Shown in pieces: positions 11,701 to 22,606 of a stretch of 64,000 bases of DNA (position 1 is its first letter; every line of letters begins with the position of its first letter). The notes under the pieces are model-generated. The model was not told the DNA's origin. It made no database searches and worked only from the letters and a program-made list of their open reading frames with translations. The DNA lies in the NCBI GenBank assembly GCA_904066235.2, contig CAJFCV020000002.1:4154001-4218000 (forward strand). The letters run 5' to 3'. Source of the stretch: Bursaphelenchus xylophilus. Taxonomy: Eukaryota > Nematoda > Chromadorea > Rhabditida > Aphelenchoididae. Position numbers and translations under genes: made by a program.

Positions 11701-14700
11701 TCGTTTTCCTATAATCATAAAGAGGTTTGTATTGCCAGGACGAAGTGACGTTGCAAATTGGATAAAGGTTCAATTTTTTTATCAAACACTTGAGAACTAA
11801 AACCTGTGTGGCAAGCTGCCGCTATTACGCTAGTAATTTTATAGTGGGGGGCCTGATCCAGTAGCAAGAAAACGTGCCATTTTGCATCCAGGAAGCATCA
11901 AAAAATGTGGCAAAATACATCCCTCTCCAAGTGAAAAAAACTTCAATTTCAAAAGCGTGCCCGCTCTTTTTGTGAGGAGAAAGGGCGCGATCTTTAAAAC
12001 GAAGTTTTTTCACTTGAAGAGGGAAGCATTTTGCCACATTTTTGATACTTCACGGATGCAAAATGGTATGTTTCTTGCCACTGGATCAGGTCCCCCACTG
12101 TAACTATTTTGGTGACAGAACTGACTTTGTTCATGCGTTTCATCATCTGGCAAAACTCGTTGAAATCAATTGTCCCGGAACCGTCAATATCCACCTCGTT
12201 GACCATATCCAGCAATTCTTGTTCGGTAGGGTTTTGACCGAGTGCGCGCATCGCAACTCCCAATTCCTTTGAGGAAATGGATCCGTTGCCATCCTGAAAT
12301 AACACAATGATAATTTTGTTTTGGAGAGCGACATCGTCTTTGTTAGCTATTTTTACTCTGACTTGTTTTTTCCTTGCAAAGAGGTTATTGACATCGATAA
12401 CGTCCCGAAGTTGTAATGGCGCCGGAAAGGGCATGCCATTCCTTATTATCATGTAGGGAGAGTTTCCTGTCTTGTGTTCTGCGTTCGCTTTTTTGAAGCC
12501 AAAAAACAAATGTATGAAGCCTACGGCGCTTCGATTCCATTTTTTTCCCCGACTCCCGTCGGTGCCGAAAACGTCATTCTTTATGTATAATGTAAAAAAG
12601 CGCGGATTTAACACCTTTTGTTGTTTCCTTGGGGGGGTTTGTTTCAAACCCCCACCCTAAATGAAGGCGCGATTGTCAAGGGGTGGTCTTAACTCCAAAT
12701 AATGCGTTTGCCCAAGGGTCGGCTGACAAAAAATTGGATATTAAAAAGAGTGAAAGGCATAACGGCGGGAACAGAAATCAATTTTACTCCTTCATTTTAC
12801 TCTCATGGGAATTTGGACGAACAGGAAATGAATGAATGTAATATAACAAAACGGAAATCTCGCCCTGAGATGGATGATTCTACCGTCACTTTTTCAACTA
12901 GCCACGAGATTGACAGCATACGTTTCAGATGCTTTCACTTCCTCTATACGCTGCATGGAAATGAGTTTATTGTAGTTCCAAAAGTGGAGCGCGTGTTTCG
13001 AAGAATTGCTCAAGTGGCGCATGGCACCTTCCCTAATGTTTCAACTTTTGTTTTTTGGCCAGAGAACACCCGGTGTTATCTTATAGAAAGAAGAAAACGT
13101 TTTTATTTTTTATTACGACACGGCAATCATTGTGCAGGAAGAGAATTTGCATTGAATGACGCACTGAGGTTTTCTTCATAGTGAACCTAAAGTTTAACCG
13201 GAAAGAGCATCACAACCCCGTTTAAGGCGTCTTGTCTCATGCGGAAGCGGACAAGGGTACTTAAGGTAGCGTTTTGGAAATGGCCCATACGTTCCGGTTG
13301 AAGGGTGCTCAATTACCCTGGCGGGATGAGGTTTCAAACATCACGTTCGCTTACATTTTATAGAATTGCTGCAGGGCGCATTGATCTAGTTGTTTGAGCT
13401 CTACAGTATGATTTTTTTCACTGCTTGCAATTCCTATTTTCACACCGCGTTTTCCATTTGACAGAACATGTCAATCTGTCCGCTCCAAAATCACGTTTCC
13501 ACCTTTGAGGCAAGGCCTCCTCAATCAAGTTTCCCCTTTGCCTAGGCGGAATCCGAGAAAGTCACATGGGTCAGAATTCCTCTCTGTTATTCTAGATCAA
13601 TTAGCGGGTGAGGCCAGAAAAGTATCAAAGCTCGTACCGATGGGAAGAGGGTGATAAATATAAGTAAAAATATCAGACAGGATCATGGGGCATAGCGCCT
13701 GGACAGTCAAAGAATATTGGTCGAGGATTTGAGTATAATAGATCATCTAACCTAGGTGTGAGGTTCGTGTCTAATGCCGCGGGCATCGTCTAAGAGATCA
13801 ACTATTTTTTGCAATTTGATTGATTAGCTCTAACAGCACTCTGGAAAATTTTATAAAGGAGATGTAAAGTGTGCTTGAATCGCGTGATGACTTCCTTTTT
13901 AGAGGATTCTTGTTGGTTGGGAATAAAATTCACCGGATTTCTATGAAGGGCGTTTTCAAATTTTAATGTTCGATTGACCCGGAGTCTTTTATGAGCAGTT
14001 GAGAAAACAATGCGGGCTGTTGGGGGATTTGTTTTGCACAATCAGGTGTTCGGACGAAAAATCAGAACGAATAGCCAATTTTCTTCTCATGACCTTCGGG
14101 TTTCCAAGCTCTATATCTAAGGTTAAGAAGACATTTCCCCTTTTTTAAGTCTCAAAATAGCTTTAATTTTTTAAACGGATTCTGTATGGCTTCGGATTAG
14201 TGTATAACAGAGGAGACCCAGCAATCGGGCGGTAATTCTTCAGAACTTTGAAAAATTTTGTTGTTATCACGGGATACCCTCAAGGGATATGGCGATATCG
14301 GAGCACGTAATGTTTTCTCCGACCCGCCGTCAAGAATTGACTATGCAAAGTGGGTTGGCGTTCAAGTCTCAAAAATTAAAAATTGACCAAGAGAATTAAA
14401 TCCCGCAAAAAAGTTGAACTTTTACGGACAGTTGAATCCCCTGTAGTAATTTTAGGATTTCACAATTCTAAACTTTTTTCTTTTTTCGCTTAATTCAAAG
14501 GATTATAATCCTTTTCTGAGGTAGGAAAGTGGCGATATACACCTTTTTTTGTTGTCTTAATCCGGTAATAGCAGTATTTACCGTTTGGTGAAACTAAGGA
14601 TGACGATGAAACTCGCGAATTCCTAGATCACGGAGCACGAAAGCTTGATAAAAAATCTTAAATTACTAATAAAGATCTGCCTGTCTTGAACTTTAACCTG

Positions 14701-17700
14701 TTGCGCAAACAAAAGTAAATCACATACAATGTCGGGATAGAATATCGAGGTAGGCCCAAAAAGACTAACAAAGGGCCTCATTCAAATAAATTTAAAGAAA
14801 TAAAATACTCGAATCAAATGGTCGATAGGCAAACACACCTTGTCAAATAACCTGAACGCTTCTTTGTACTCGATCATCTCCTCTTCGCTGATCCCATCGA
14901 GCTCGGTCTCGTTCAACGCTTGGTTCTTCCAGCGGTTGAACAGCGACAGCTTTCGCGTCGACATGCTGGAGTTGTCGTGATTGGAGTGGAAATGGCGTTT
15001 CAGGCGCATTTTCATTCCCGGGCCGTTTTTCCTCCTCCTTTTTCGTTGGGGTGCGGACCAAAATGGGCGTGGCCGCGCCGGTCTCTTCGGCCGACACTAC
15101 TCTCTCCGACTCCACTGGCCGCCCGAACGAGCTTTTTCCTGTTATTCGCAGGAAAAAGATGCCTATAATCGAGTAGAGTGATGAGTGAAGCCACCGGTCC
15201 TGCGGAAAACCTGCTGTGTTCTTTTTTGGTAGGTCCAATTGAGAAATCCTCCGCAATGGTTACTGTAGCCAACAGTTATGTTTGTTCGGGTTTACAATGT
15301 GTAAATGAGGATTAAGAATGGAGTCAAGCTAATTATTCAAGCACTTAAAACTGTGGAATGCGTCGAATCTGAAAATCCGGGGATTATGGCAAGCACATGA
15401 ATGTTTTTATGTTATATTTATTACTAACACGAAATTATACTTGGCCACCCTCCTATTAAGATAAATTTTATGGTTTGTCTAAACTGAACTTTCACTCTCA
15501 GCCTGAAAATGAAGGTGTTGTTTTTGGCTGCAAGTAAAAATTGGGCGCCGTAGCATGTTGTCCTAGAGTTTTAGAAGAGCCGACGTGTTTTTGTGAATGC
15601 AACTAATTGGACCTCTGCTGAGAATTGAATTATATTTGGGTTGAGGTTAACTACCTTAGTTCATTTTTTGGAAGGTGAAAAGAACTTAATTTATTGCGTA
15701 ATCAGCTTAAAACAAGTATTTTTATCCGCCCTTTGAGTTTTTGATGCCGGATTCTGCTGGTGACGTGGGGGTGCCCGGATTTAGAAAATATGGATGAAGG
15801 ATGCGAAGGGAGGCGTCGCTTTGTTATTGGCAAAAACAAGAATTTATGCTGTAAGATTCGCCATTTTTTTCAACATACGCTGATAATACAATTAACAAAA
15901 TGCCATTTTATGTATTTGGTGTTTTGTCAACTGCTGTCCCCATAGTTTTTAAAAGGCAAATTTAAAATTCCATGTTTCGGGAGAGAGGCGGATTCATCAA
16001 AAGCCATGCCATCCCTTGTTTTATAATGGACGGAGAATTTCTAATTTCGGGATGCGGATTTGTTTGGCCGAAAAAGGCACGCCACCAGATAAATATTTAA
16101 TTTCCGTTCCACAAACTTTCAATCGGAGTGTGTGCGGTTTCGCGGGGTGGTTCGTTTTCACCGTAGTCTCCGCTTTTCTGTACTAATATTCAAACATAAT
16201 TTATTGCCTCCGACATTCAGCCGGCTCAAAAGGACCTGCATTGAAATAGAAATTGGGGGCAACACACTTCATTAGTTTCACAACAACAATGCTTAATGGA
16301 AGCGAAAAATTCAGGGGTCTGTTGCAATCGCCACATTACTTACGTACTATTGGAATGACATCCTATTAAAATTTCCGAACTATTGTGCACGAGTTGGTCC
16401 GCAAAAAACACGGAATAATTCAATGGTCTCCACTGGAAACTAATTGAATATTCTAGTCGATGATACTACGCCAAAAATTTTATAAACAGATTTAGCAGTG
16501 ATCCTTTTGTCAAAAACAAGGCTTCTTTTTTTCGGTTACTTCTTGAATCTAGTACAATATTTTTAGTACGAATTTTCGTGCTAAAGTCTGCGGACCATTG
16601 GACGCATGTTTGCCGTCGATGTAAACGAGCCAGCCTGCAATTGGGTCGTTTCCGCACTGTTTCCGGCTTCACTAAATGCCATGTTTGCCTATCAGAAACA
16701 GGTCTTGTATGCCCTAACTGCTTTCAATAGCATTTGAATGAAATGGGGACGTACATACAGATTAACCCATCGGTTTTCTTTATAAGCTTGAAAAACATGG
16801 ACCGCATATACCAAACTTAATTTCTTGGAACAAAATTTCATTGGTTCAAAAACACTTGGTGGATTCTTAATCAGAACAGAGTGCACCGAACGTGCTCGCC
16901 CGGGCACCGACTAGTTTCAAATTGATTCACGTTCTCAGCTGAGACGGCAATAAAAGTTTTTACTGCATTTGCGTCTAGAATAACGACACTAAAGAATACG
17001 ATGGTGGCATAAGAAAAACATTGGCGAAAAGCAAAGATACGGTACGAACGCCTTGGTTCTTGTAAAAAAATTTGTTGTTACTAACTTTCTTAAACTAAGG
17101 AGCCTTGGGTCAGCTCGGTAATTGATACCCCGCGAAGGAAAACAAAGGGCTATGAATAAATTAAAAGGCGGGCCTCTGTTGCAAACATTTTGAAATCTAC
17201 GTTTCCATAGTGTATCTCTATATGGCGATCATTTGACGAACAAATAACTTACCGACTGCCGTTCTCCGATCTAAGAGATATTAGATCGGAGTAATGAATA
17301 AGACACCAGTAAATTTACAAGTGGATCAAACCACACCGTGTGACCTTGATTTAATTTAAGAGGTAGATTTTCTACTTCACCATCTTCAAAAGTCTTTTGT
17401 AATACTAAAGGAACACAGGGCTGACATGCCCACGGGTAATATAACACCGCGCTGACAGGGACAAAGGGTTCTTTAAACAAATTTTGACAAAATTTTCGGA
17501 AATCGAACGCGTGAATCGGACAGTGACGTCAACAGTTTAACCCGTGTTGCTTTAGGAATAAAGGCGAAATTGTATCGACAACGACGGAATTGTCAAACTA
17601 CAAATTTGTCAGGTTTCCTTTATGCGGCGATCTTGGCTATTAGACAGTATATGTGTTTTTGAGAAAAGGGTTATAGTAATTTATACAGAAAAACGATACG

Positions 17701-20700
17701 AATGATATAAAACAGGATATTTTTTGGTGAAAAATAAATGAAGGATGTAATACCAATCAAATAATTAAGACGTTCCATTGCTTTAACAACGAATGTGATT
17801 GTTGGGCCGTGGTGTTGTCTTGTCAGAGTTCATATTGGCATATGAAATGGATTGCAATGGCGTTTTTATATTCGCGGCGTTTCAAATACTCTTTGTTTTT
17901 CCGAACTCAGTTTAATATTTCAATCGGTCTTCCGTTGGTCCACTTTCGGCTCTCATTTCCGACAGGCTCGTTTGCATGCCAGCAGCTTTGATTGAAACCT
18001 TCGGAGGGTGGAAATTGGCTGTGTGAGGGTGGAAGTGGGGGAGGACGTGCAGTTAGTTTAAAGTGAAGTTTTTAAAGTCCACTCTGTTCTCATAAACTTT
18101 GCAAGAATCACGAAAAAATCTGCTGTCCAGGACGTTGTTTTTAGGACATGGATTTTTTCATAGACGCATTTGTTGCATGCGAATGTAAACATACGGCTGG
18201 AGGACAGAAAGATGAATAAACCCTAGGATTCCAATTTTTGTTGGCCACTTTATGGCCAGTGGTCACTAAAAGTGATGGCAGATAAAAAAACATTTGAGCA
18301 AATGGCTTTCAGTCGTGCCCCGTAAACAGCGGCTGTTTTCGATGAACACTTTTTATGATGGTCTTGTTTTAAGCTCAAATTTATTATTAACGTAATTTTG
18401 GGCAATTTTCGCTAAAAGTGCTTTAGCTAGAGACGTTCTAAGTTTTCTCACCAAACAACCATTTTAGTGCCAATTACTTAAAAGCATGTCGAAAATGTAA
18501 TCAATAGATAAGTATTTGCAAATTTAAAATGATTGCTGTTTTTTTATTTCTACTGGGTAGAATAAAGATAGTAGATTGTTTTTAATGAGTCAGGCAGGCG
18601 GCGTCTCTCTTACGAAGTCAGCTGCGCGTCTTTTGGATAATTTAATATCTAATTACTCATGTAAACGAAACCATTAAAAATAGAGAATTGAATAGCGTCG
18701 TTAAAAAATTTCTGATACACATGGAAACTCTCAATACTATTCTAATGTCGATACTATATGACGACCGTGGTTTTTGTTGATCCAGACGCTTACGTCAGCA
18801 GCAGATGTCACATTAAAGAGAGAGGCTACTTTAAGACTAATCTGCAGTTTCACTTGAATAAGTTTTATTGCTTATCTTGGGCGAGCATCATTAACAACAT
18901 CTTTTGACTGACGATAATGGAGTTGTGGGTGTAGAGAATTGCGAGGAAATGGAGGCCAAGAATTTTGTCTGGAGATCGTGGTCTTTGATATTGTTTGTTG
19001 AGTTGGATTGATCAGATTAATCAAACTTGTGTCATTAAAGACGTGAAGGGCAAAATGGCGTTGCAAAAAAAATGATTGTCGCCAATGCGTTCCTGAGTTT
19101 ACATTTAGAAGGCAAGAAAGTGAGGTTTTGAGGTCTGTGATTAATCAAGAGGTCTACTCATCTGTATAAAATTGATTTTAAAAAAGCAATAAAAGTTTAG
19201 AACGCTATTTTCTGATCAGAAAGCCAGGGGCCTGTCCCACTAAGAAAGCGTAGCGCGAATCACGAATTGGAAGCGCGAAAAATCATGCAAAAGCGAGAGA
19301 GTCGAGAGAAAAAGCGGGCTCTCTCGGAAATCCGCGCTATAGCGCGCTACGGTTTTTTTTGTGCTAAATACCGAATTTTTTTTACTTTTTTTGCCATAAT
19401 TTCTTTCAAAGACGTTCGATTTACATGATTTTAAAAATCATGAACAGAGGAGACCAACAGCTTCCATAAAATGTAAATTTTGTTTGCTTTAACGCAGATT
19501 AAGGCTTCCCGCCTGGACGAATTACATTTTCCTCCTCAAGAATCACGATTCCAAAATGTCGTATTTTCAAGTAAAACGAATCCTTAAACTACTCATCATA
19601 ACCCCCAACGTTCATATTGTCATTTATCAGCCCAAACTGCCCTTCCCAAGCCTTAACTGCCCCTTCCAAGCGCAATTTTGACCTCCTCTTGCCATAATTT
19701 GTTTGGATCGCAAAAAAATTTAAGTTTGATTTTTTTAAAAAAAAAGTACTCTATTCGTCATTCAGAGGGACTGGGTCGGTTTTATCAGCCCAAATTTACC
19801 CTGCCAAGCCCAATTTTGATCTCCCCTAGTCATAATTTCTTTGAATCACAAAAACATTTACATTTAAATTTTTTTTTTTTTTAAGTTATTCCATTCGTCT
19901 CCCAGAGGGACTGGGGCACGTCAAAGAAAAAGTGAAAAAACAAGGAACCTCGGATCATTGATTTTTTACGCAATGTCGCTGAATTATCGAGTCACAAAAG
20001 AAAACTTTCCCAGAGAATTTCGAGAAAAATGTTTTTTCGAAGAGGAAAATAATTTTTCAAGCTCGATAATTCTGTGGCACTTCGCAAAAAAAATCAATGA
20101 TCCGAGATTCCTTGTTTTTTCAATTTTCTGAAAGAATTGTTTTGACGTGTGGGGCGGTTTTATCAGCCCAAATTAGCCCTGCCAAGCCCAATTTTTACCT
20201 CCTCTTCAAAGTTTTCAAATAACAACGACAAGCGCGATTAATTATTCAATGGGACGTTCCAGGAGTGTCTCCGTGTGCAATCAAACAAATTATGGCAAGG
20301 GGAGATCAAAATTGGGCTTGGAAGGGCTAATTTGGGCTGATAAAACCGACCCAGTCCCTCTGAATGACGAATAGAGTACTGTTTTTAAAAAAAATCAAAC
20401 ATAATTTTTTTTGCGATCCAAACAAATTATGGCAAGAGGAGGTCAAAATTGGGCTTGGAAGGGGCAGTTTGGGCTTGGGAGGGGCAGTTCGGGCTGATAA
20501 ATGACAATATGAACGTTGGGGGTTATGATGAGTAGTTTAAGGATAAGTTTTACTTGAAAATACGACATTTTGGAATCGTGATTCTTGTGGAGGAAATTGT
20601 AATTCGTCCAGGCGGGAAGCCTTAATCTGCGTTAAAGCAAACAAAATTTACATTTTATGGAAGCTGTTGGTCTCCTCTGTTCATGATTTTTAAAATCATG

Positions 20701-21169
20701 TAAATCGAACGTCTTTGAAAGAAGTTATGGCAAAAAAAGTAAAAAAAATTCGGTATTTAGCACAAAAAAACCGTAGCGCGGATTTCCGAGAGAGCCCGCT
20801 TTTTCTCTCGACTCTCTCGCCTTTGCATGATTTTTCGCGCTTCCAATTCGTGATTCGCGCTACGCTTTCTTAGTGGGACAGGCCCCAGGTTCTGTCCCAG
20901 CAAGCCAAGAAAAAACATTAATTGAACGCCAGAAGCTATGTCGTGGAAATTTTAAATTCTTGAGGTTGTCAGGATTAGCCTAATTTGTCTGTTTTCAGCT
21001 TCAAAACACTCTGTTGACGGTTGTGTGCGCCACATTCCAAGGTCTCGCCTTGGTTTGGTATGTCCTGACCTATATTCCGGGAGGCGAACGAGGACTCAGA
21101 TTCATCACGTCGATTTGCACTGGCACGATGAAACGACAGGCCTCTTCCTCTTCAATGCTACCTATTTGA
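8790..21169 (+). CDS. SFT2-domain vesicle transport protein with an 11.4-kb last intron
   Basis: Four-helix Golgi/endosome membrane protein of the SFT2/GOT1 group, involved in vesicle fusion to and from the Golgi. Five exons are 8790-8989, 9161-9281, 9348-9433, 9494-9611 and 20999-21169, giving 231 aa. A polar N-terminus of about 75 residues precedes the SFT2 domain: [19 protein letters not shown], then [31 protein letters not shown] and [17 protein letters not shown]. The final exon supplies the last helix and the diagnostic [19 protein letters not shown]. Exon 4 ends TGG|GTAAGT at 9611 and the distant exon begins CAG|CTTCAA at 20999 in phase 0, so the join is in frame. The intron (9612-20998) contains an antisense calmodulin-like gene and a large foldback element. 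The SFT2 match of the distant exon makes the long splice convincing. Confidence 0.88.
9787..10053 (+). mobile_element. MITE family B, 3' part
   Basis: Matches the second half of the full copy at 40714: GGCCATAACTTTGCTAGTTT, then CGAAATTCGGCAAAAAGTGT-like sequence and the GCAAAGCGCGAG segment. It ends in a decayed terminus (CTGAGCGTCGAGTTACCTCC). The 5' terminus is missing. It lies in the long SFT2 intron. Confidence 0.7.
10540..15015 (-). CDS. Calmodulin-like four-EF-hand protein, nested in the SFT2 intron
   Basis: Calcium sensor of the nematode CAL (calmodulin-like) group. Four exons are 15015-14839, 12293-12126, 11708-11538 and 10578-10540, giving 184 aa. All four loops are canonical: [36 protein letters not shown] and DIDGDGQIDYEE. 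The protein ends with VKMMAS. A 32-residue basic extension ([10 protein letters not shown]...) precedes the EF-hand part; a second in-frame ATG at 14964 would shorten it. [20 protein letters not shown] leads into EF1. The sequence differs clearly from calmodulin itself but is close to C. elegans CAL proteins as I remember them. Intron 1 (about 2.5 kb) is large, intron 2 carries a family A MITE, and intron 3 is about 1 kb. The whole gene lies antisense inside the last intron of the SFT2 gene. Confidence 0.93.
11842..12100. mobile_element. Foldback MITE, family A, copy 2
   Basis: Starts TA|TAGTGGGGGG and ends TCCCCCACTG|TA, with the same inverted halves as the copy at 277. It lies in intron 2 of the calmodulin-like gene, with its edge 25 bp from the exon 2 boundary at 12126 and so very close to the 5' splice site. 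Confidence 0.88.
15016..19226. other. SFT2 intron, no gene seen
   Basis: AT-rich sequence upstream of the calmodulin-like start and inside the SFT2 intron. A GC-richer stretch at 15040-15150 lies directly upstream of the calmodulin-like ATG and probably holds its 5' UTR and promoter. No other coding sequence or clear repeat is visible. Confidence 0.5.
19227..20886. mobile_element. 1.66-kb foldback element
   Basis: The ends are inverted copies: GGGGCCTGTCCCACTAAG at the left and CTTAGTGGGACAGGCCCC at the right. Complementarity continues inward for roughly 600 bp per arm (for example TTTATCAGCCCAAACTGCC-type sequence on the left, reversed near 20470-20510). Inside the arms, segments of about 150 bp containing TTTATCAGCCCAAA and CCATAATTTGTTTGGATCGC occur more than once in direct orientation. 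The centre (19925-20115) is a further palindrome built on CGGATCATTGATTTTTTACG. No coding ORF and no obvious target duplication were found. It looks like a non-autonomous foldback transposon of unassigned superfamily. Confidence 0.85.
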
Positions 21170-21945
21170 AGTGCATAATCTATTTTGTATTTATTTCTTT
21201 GTTGTGGATGAATATATTACGGCGTTCCATGTCTTCCAGTGTTATCGGTTCTGAAGATTTTAATTTATGCTATGAAAAGGTGTCGTAAATGTTTTCTATT
21301 ATTTCCCTACAGTTCTCACATCTTATTGCTCACTTTGATTATAAAATTTCTAATCCTTCCAACCGACATTCTAATCCAACTTTTTTTAAATTTTGGCCTT
21401 CACTTGCAGCCAGAAACCGGTGGTGCGACATATAGTCTTTTAGCAAGTGCTGGATGTGCGACTTTCAGATTTTTATGTCACTATGCGCAATTTTAGTTTA
21501 GACCTTTCTAGGACATATCGTTTTCTTAGTCTTGCGGATATGGCGCTTTTCTTTCACCTCCTTTATGCCCTCTCTGATCTTCAAAGTCCGATAGATATAC
21601 CGGGTTGGCCTGCACAGTGCAAGCAAAAATCCCCAGATATGGAAATATAGGCTAAACGAAACGTGTGTGCAAAATTTGAAGAAGTCTGACCGTCGCAACT
21701 CTAGCCTTTTCGTTGTTAATATTACTATGTTGTCTTTAGAATATTTATATGCGTTTGTAAATAAGCGAACTCGTTTTTGTAAAGGAAACCAACATTTTCG
21801 ATTTAGGTAATAAACTGTAATCGGACCATGTAAAAAATTCATGGGGTTACCGCTTTCTCTCCGTTTTTTCTGGACCGAGTTTAATCACACGAAAGAATCG
21901 TAACTGTTAGAGGAGAAGTTCGATTTTGTTTTCTCGCGGAAAAAG
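21170..21945. other. Spacer after SFT2, no gene seen
   Basis: SFT2 3' UTR and promoter region of the next gene. Overlapping short ORFs at 21239-21650 are shadows in AT-rich DNA with no recognisable domain. Confidence 0.45.
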
Positions 21946-22606
21946 ATGTCTGATAAGACCCACGTGAGTTTTCCAGCCGATCTTTCGCGACAACCCTTGA
22001 CATTTTGAAGGTTGTCTTTTTTTGGAAAAATTTTTCTACAACATTGGTGGCAACTGTCTCTTATTTCAGCGAGATATTCCATTTTTACTATTGATTCAGT
22101 CGGTTTTATCGTTCGCTTTCATTTTCTGGACCAGAAAACAGGATGCTTTGCCGGTTGATGTTAAAATCATAGAGATTGGCTTGTTGGTATCGGTGCAAAC
22201 AACGCTGCTGGCGTTGTTTGGGTGCTACAGAAAAAAGTGGATTTTGTTTGTGCCTTTTCTGATATGTCATGTAAGTTGCTTTTATCGTCATGCAGAACTC
22301 GTAATTAAGACTGCCGCTCTATGTTTGGTGACCGGCTTTTCTCTTCTTCTGATTGCACAATTGGCGGTTCGATTGTTTCTTCGAGGACAGGAGAACACTG
22401 CTCACGATCAGACTATCATAGAATACGATGAGAATTCGCACTATTCCGAAGTCTTGTATTCATTAGGACTGATATTGGTGACAGTTTTAACAGTTGTGGT
22501 TGCTGTTGGAGATAACATTTGGAAGTGCTACAAGTACACTGTTGAACTGCGAATCAACGATAAGATTAACATTCCTGCCATGAGAGAAAGAAATAAAAAT
22601 TATTGA
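21946..22606 (+). CDS. Unassigned four-helix membrane protein, gene A
   Basis: Function unknown. Proposed exons are 21946-21963 (ATG, six codons, then GTGAGT) and 22070-22606, giving 184 aa; a start at 22022 is the alternative. Four hydrophobic segments are visible: IPFLLLIQSVLSFAFIFW, VDVKIIEIGLLVSVQTTLLALF, a third around KTAALCLVTGFSLLLIAQLAV, and YSLGLILVTVLTVVVAVG. The loop before helix 3 contains KKWILFVPFLICH, resembling genes B and C at the point where those have an intron. Here CAT is followed by GTAAGT, but splicing 25 bp to the next CAG would create a stop, so the reading frame probably runs through. The layout is that of a small nematode tetraspan protein. Confidence 0.68.

Noticed and set aside
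12120..12293. Plus-strand ORF opposite calmodulin exon 2
   Set aside because: The minus strand encodes two perfect EF-hand loops.
12702..13181. 159-codon ORF (+) in the SFT2/calmodulin-like introns
   Set aside because: No recognisable domain, no splice-supported neighbour, composition like the surrounding intron.
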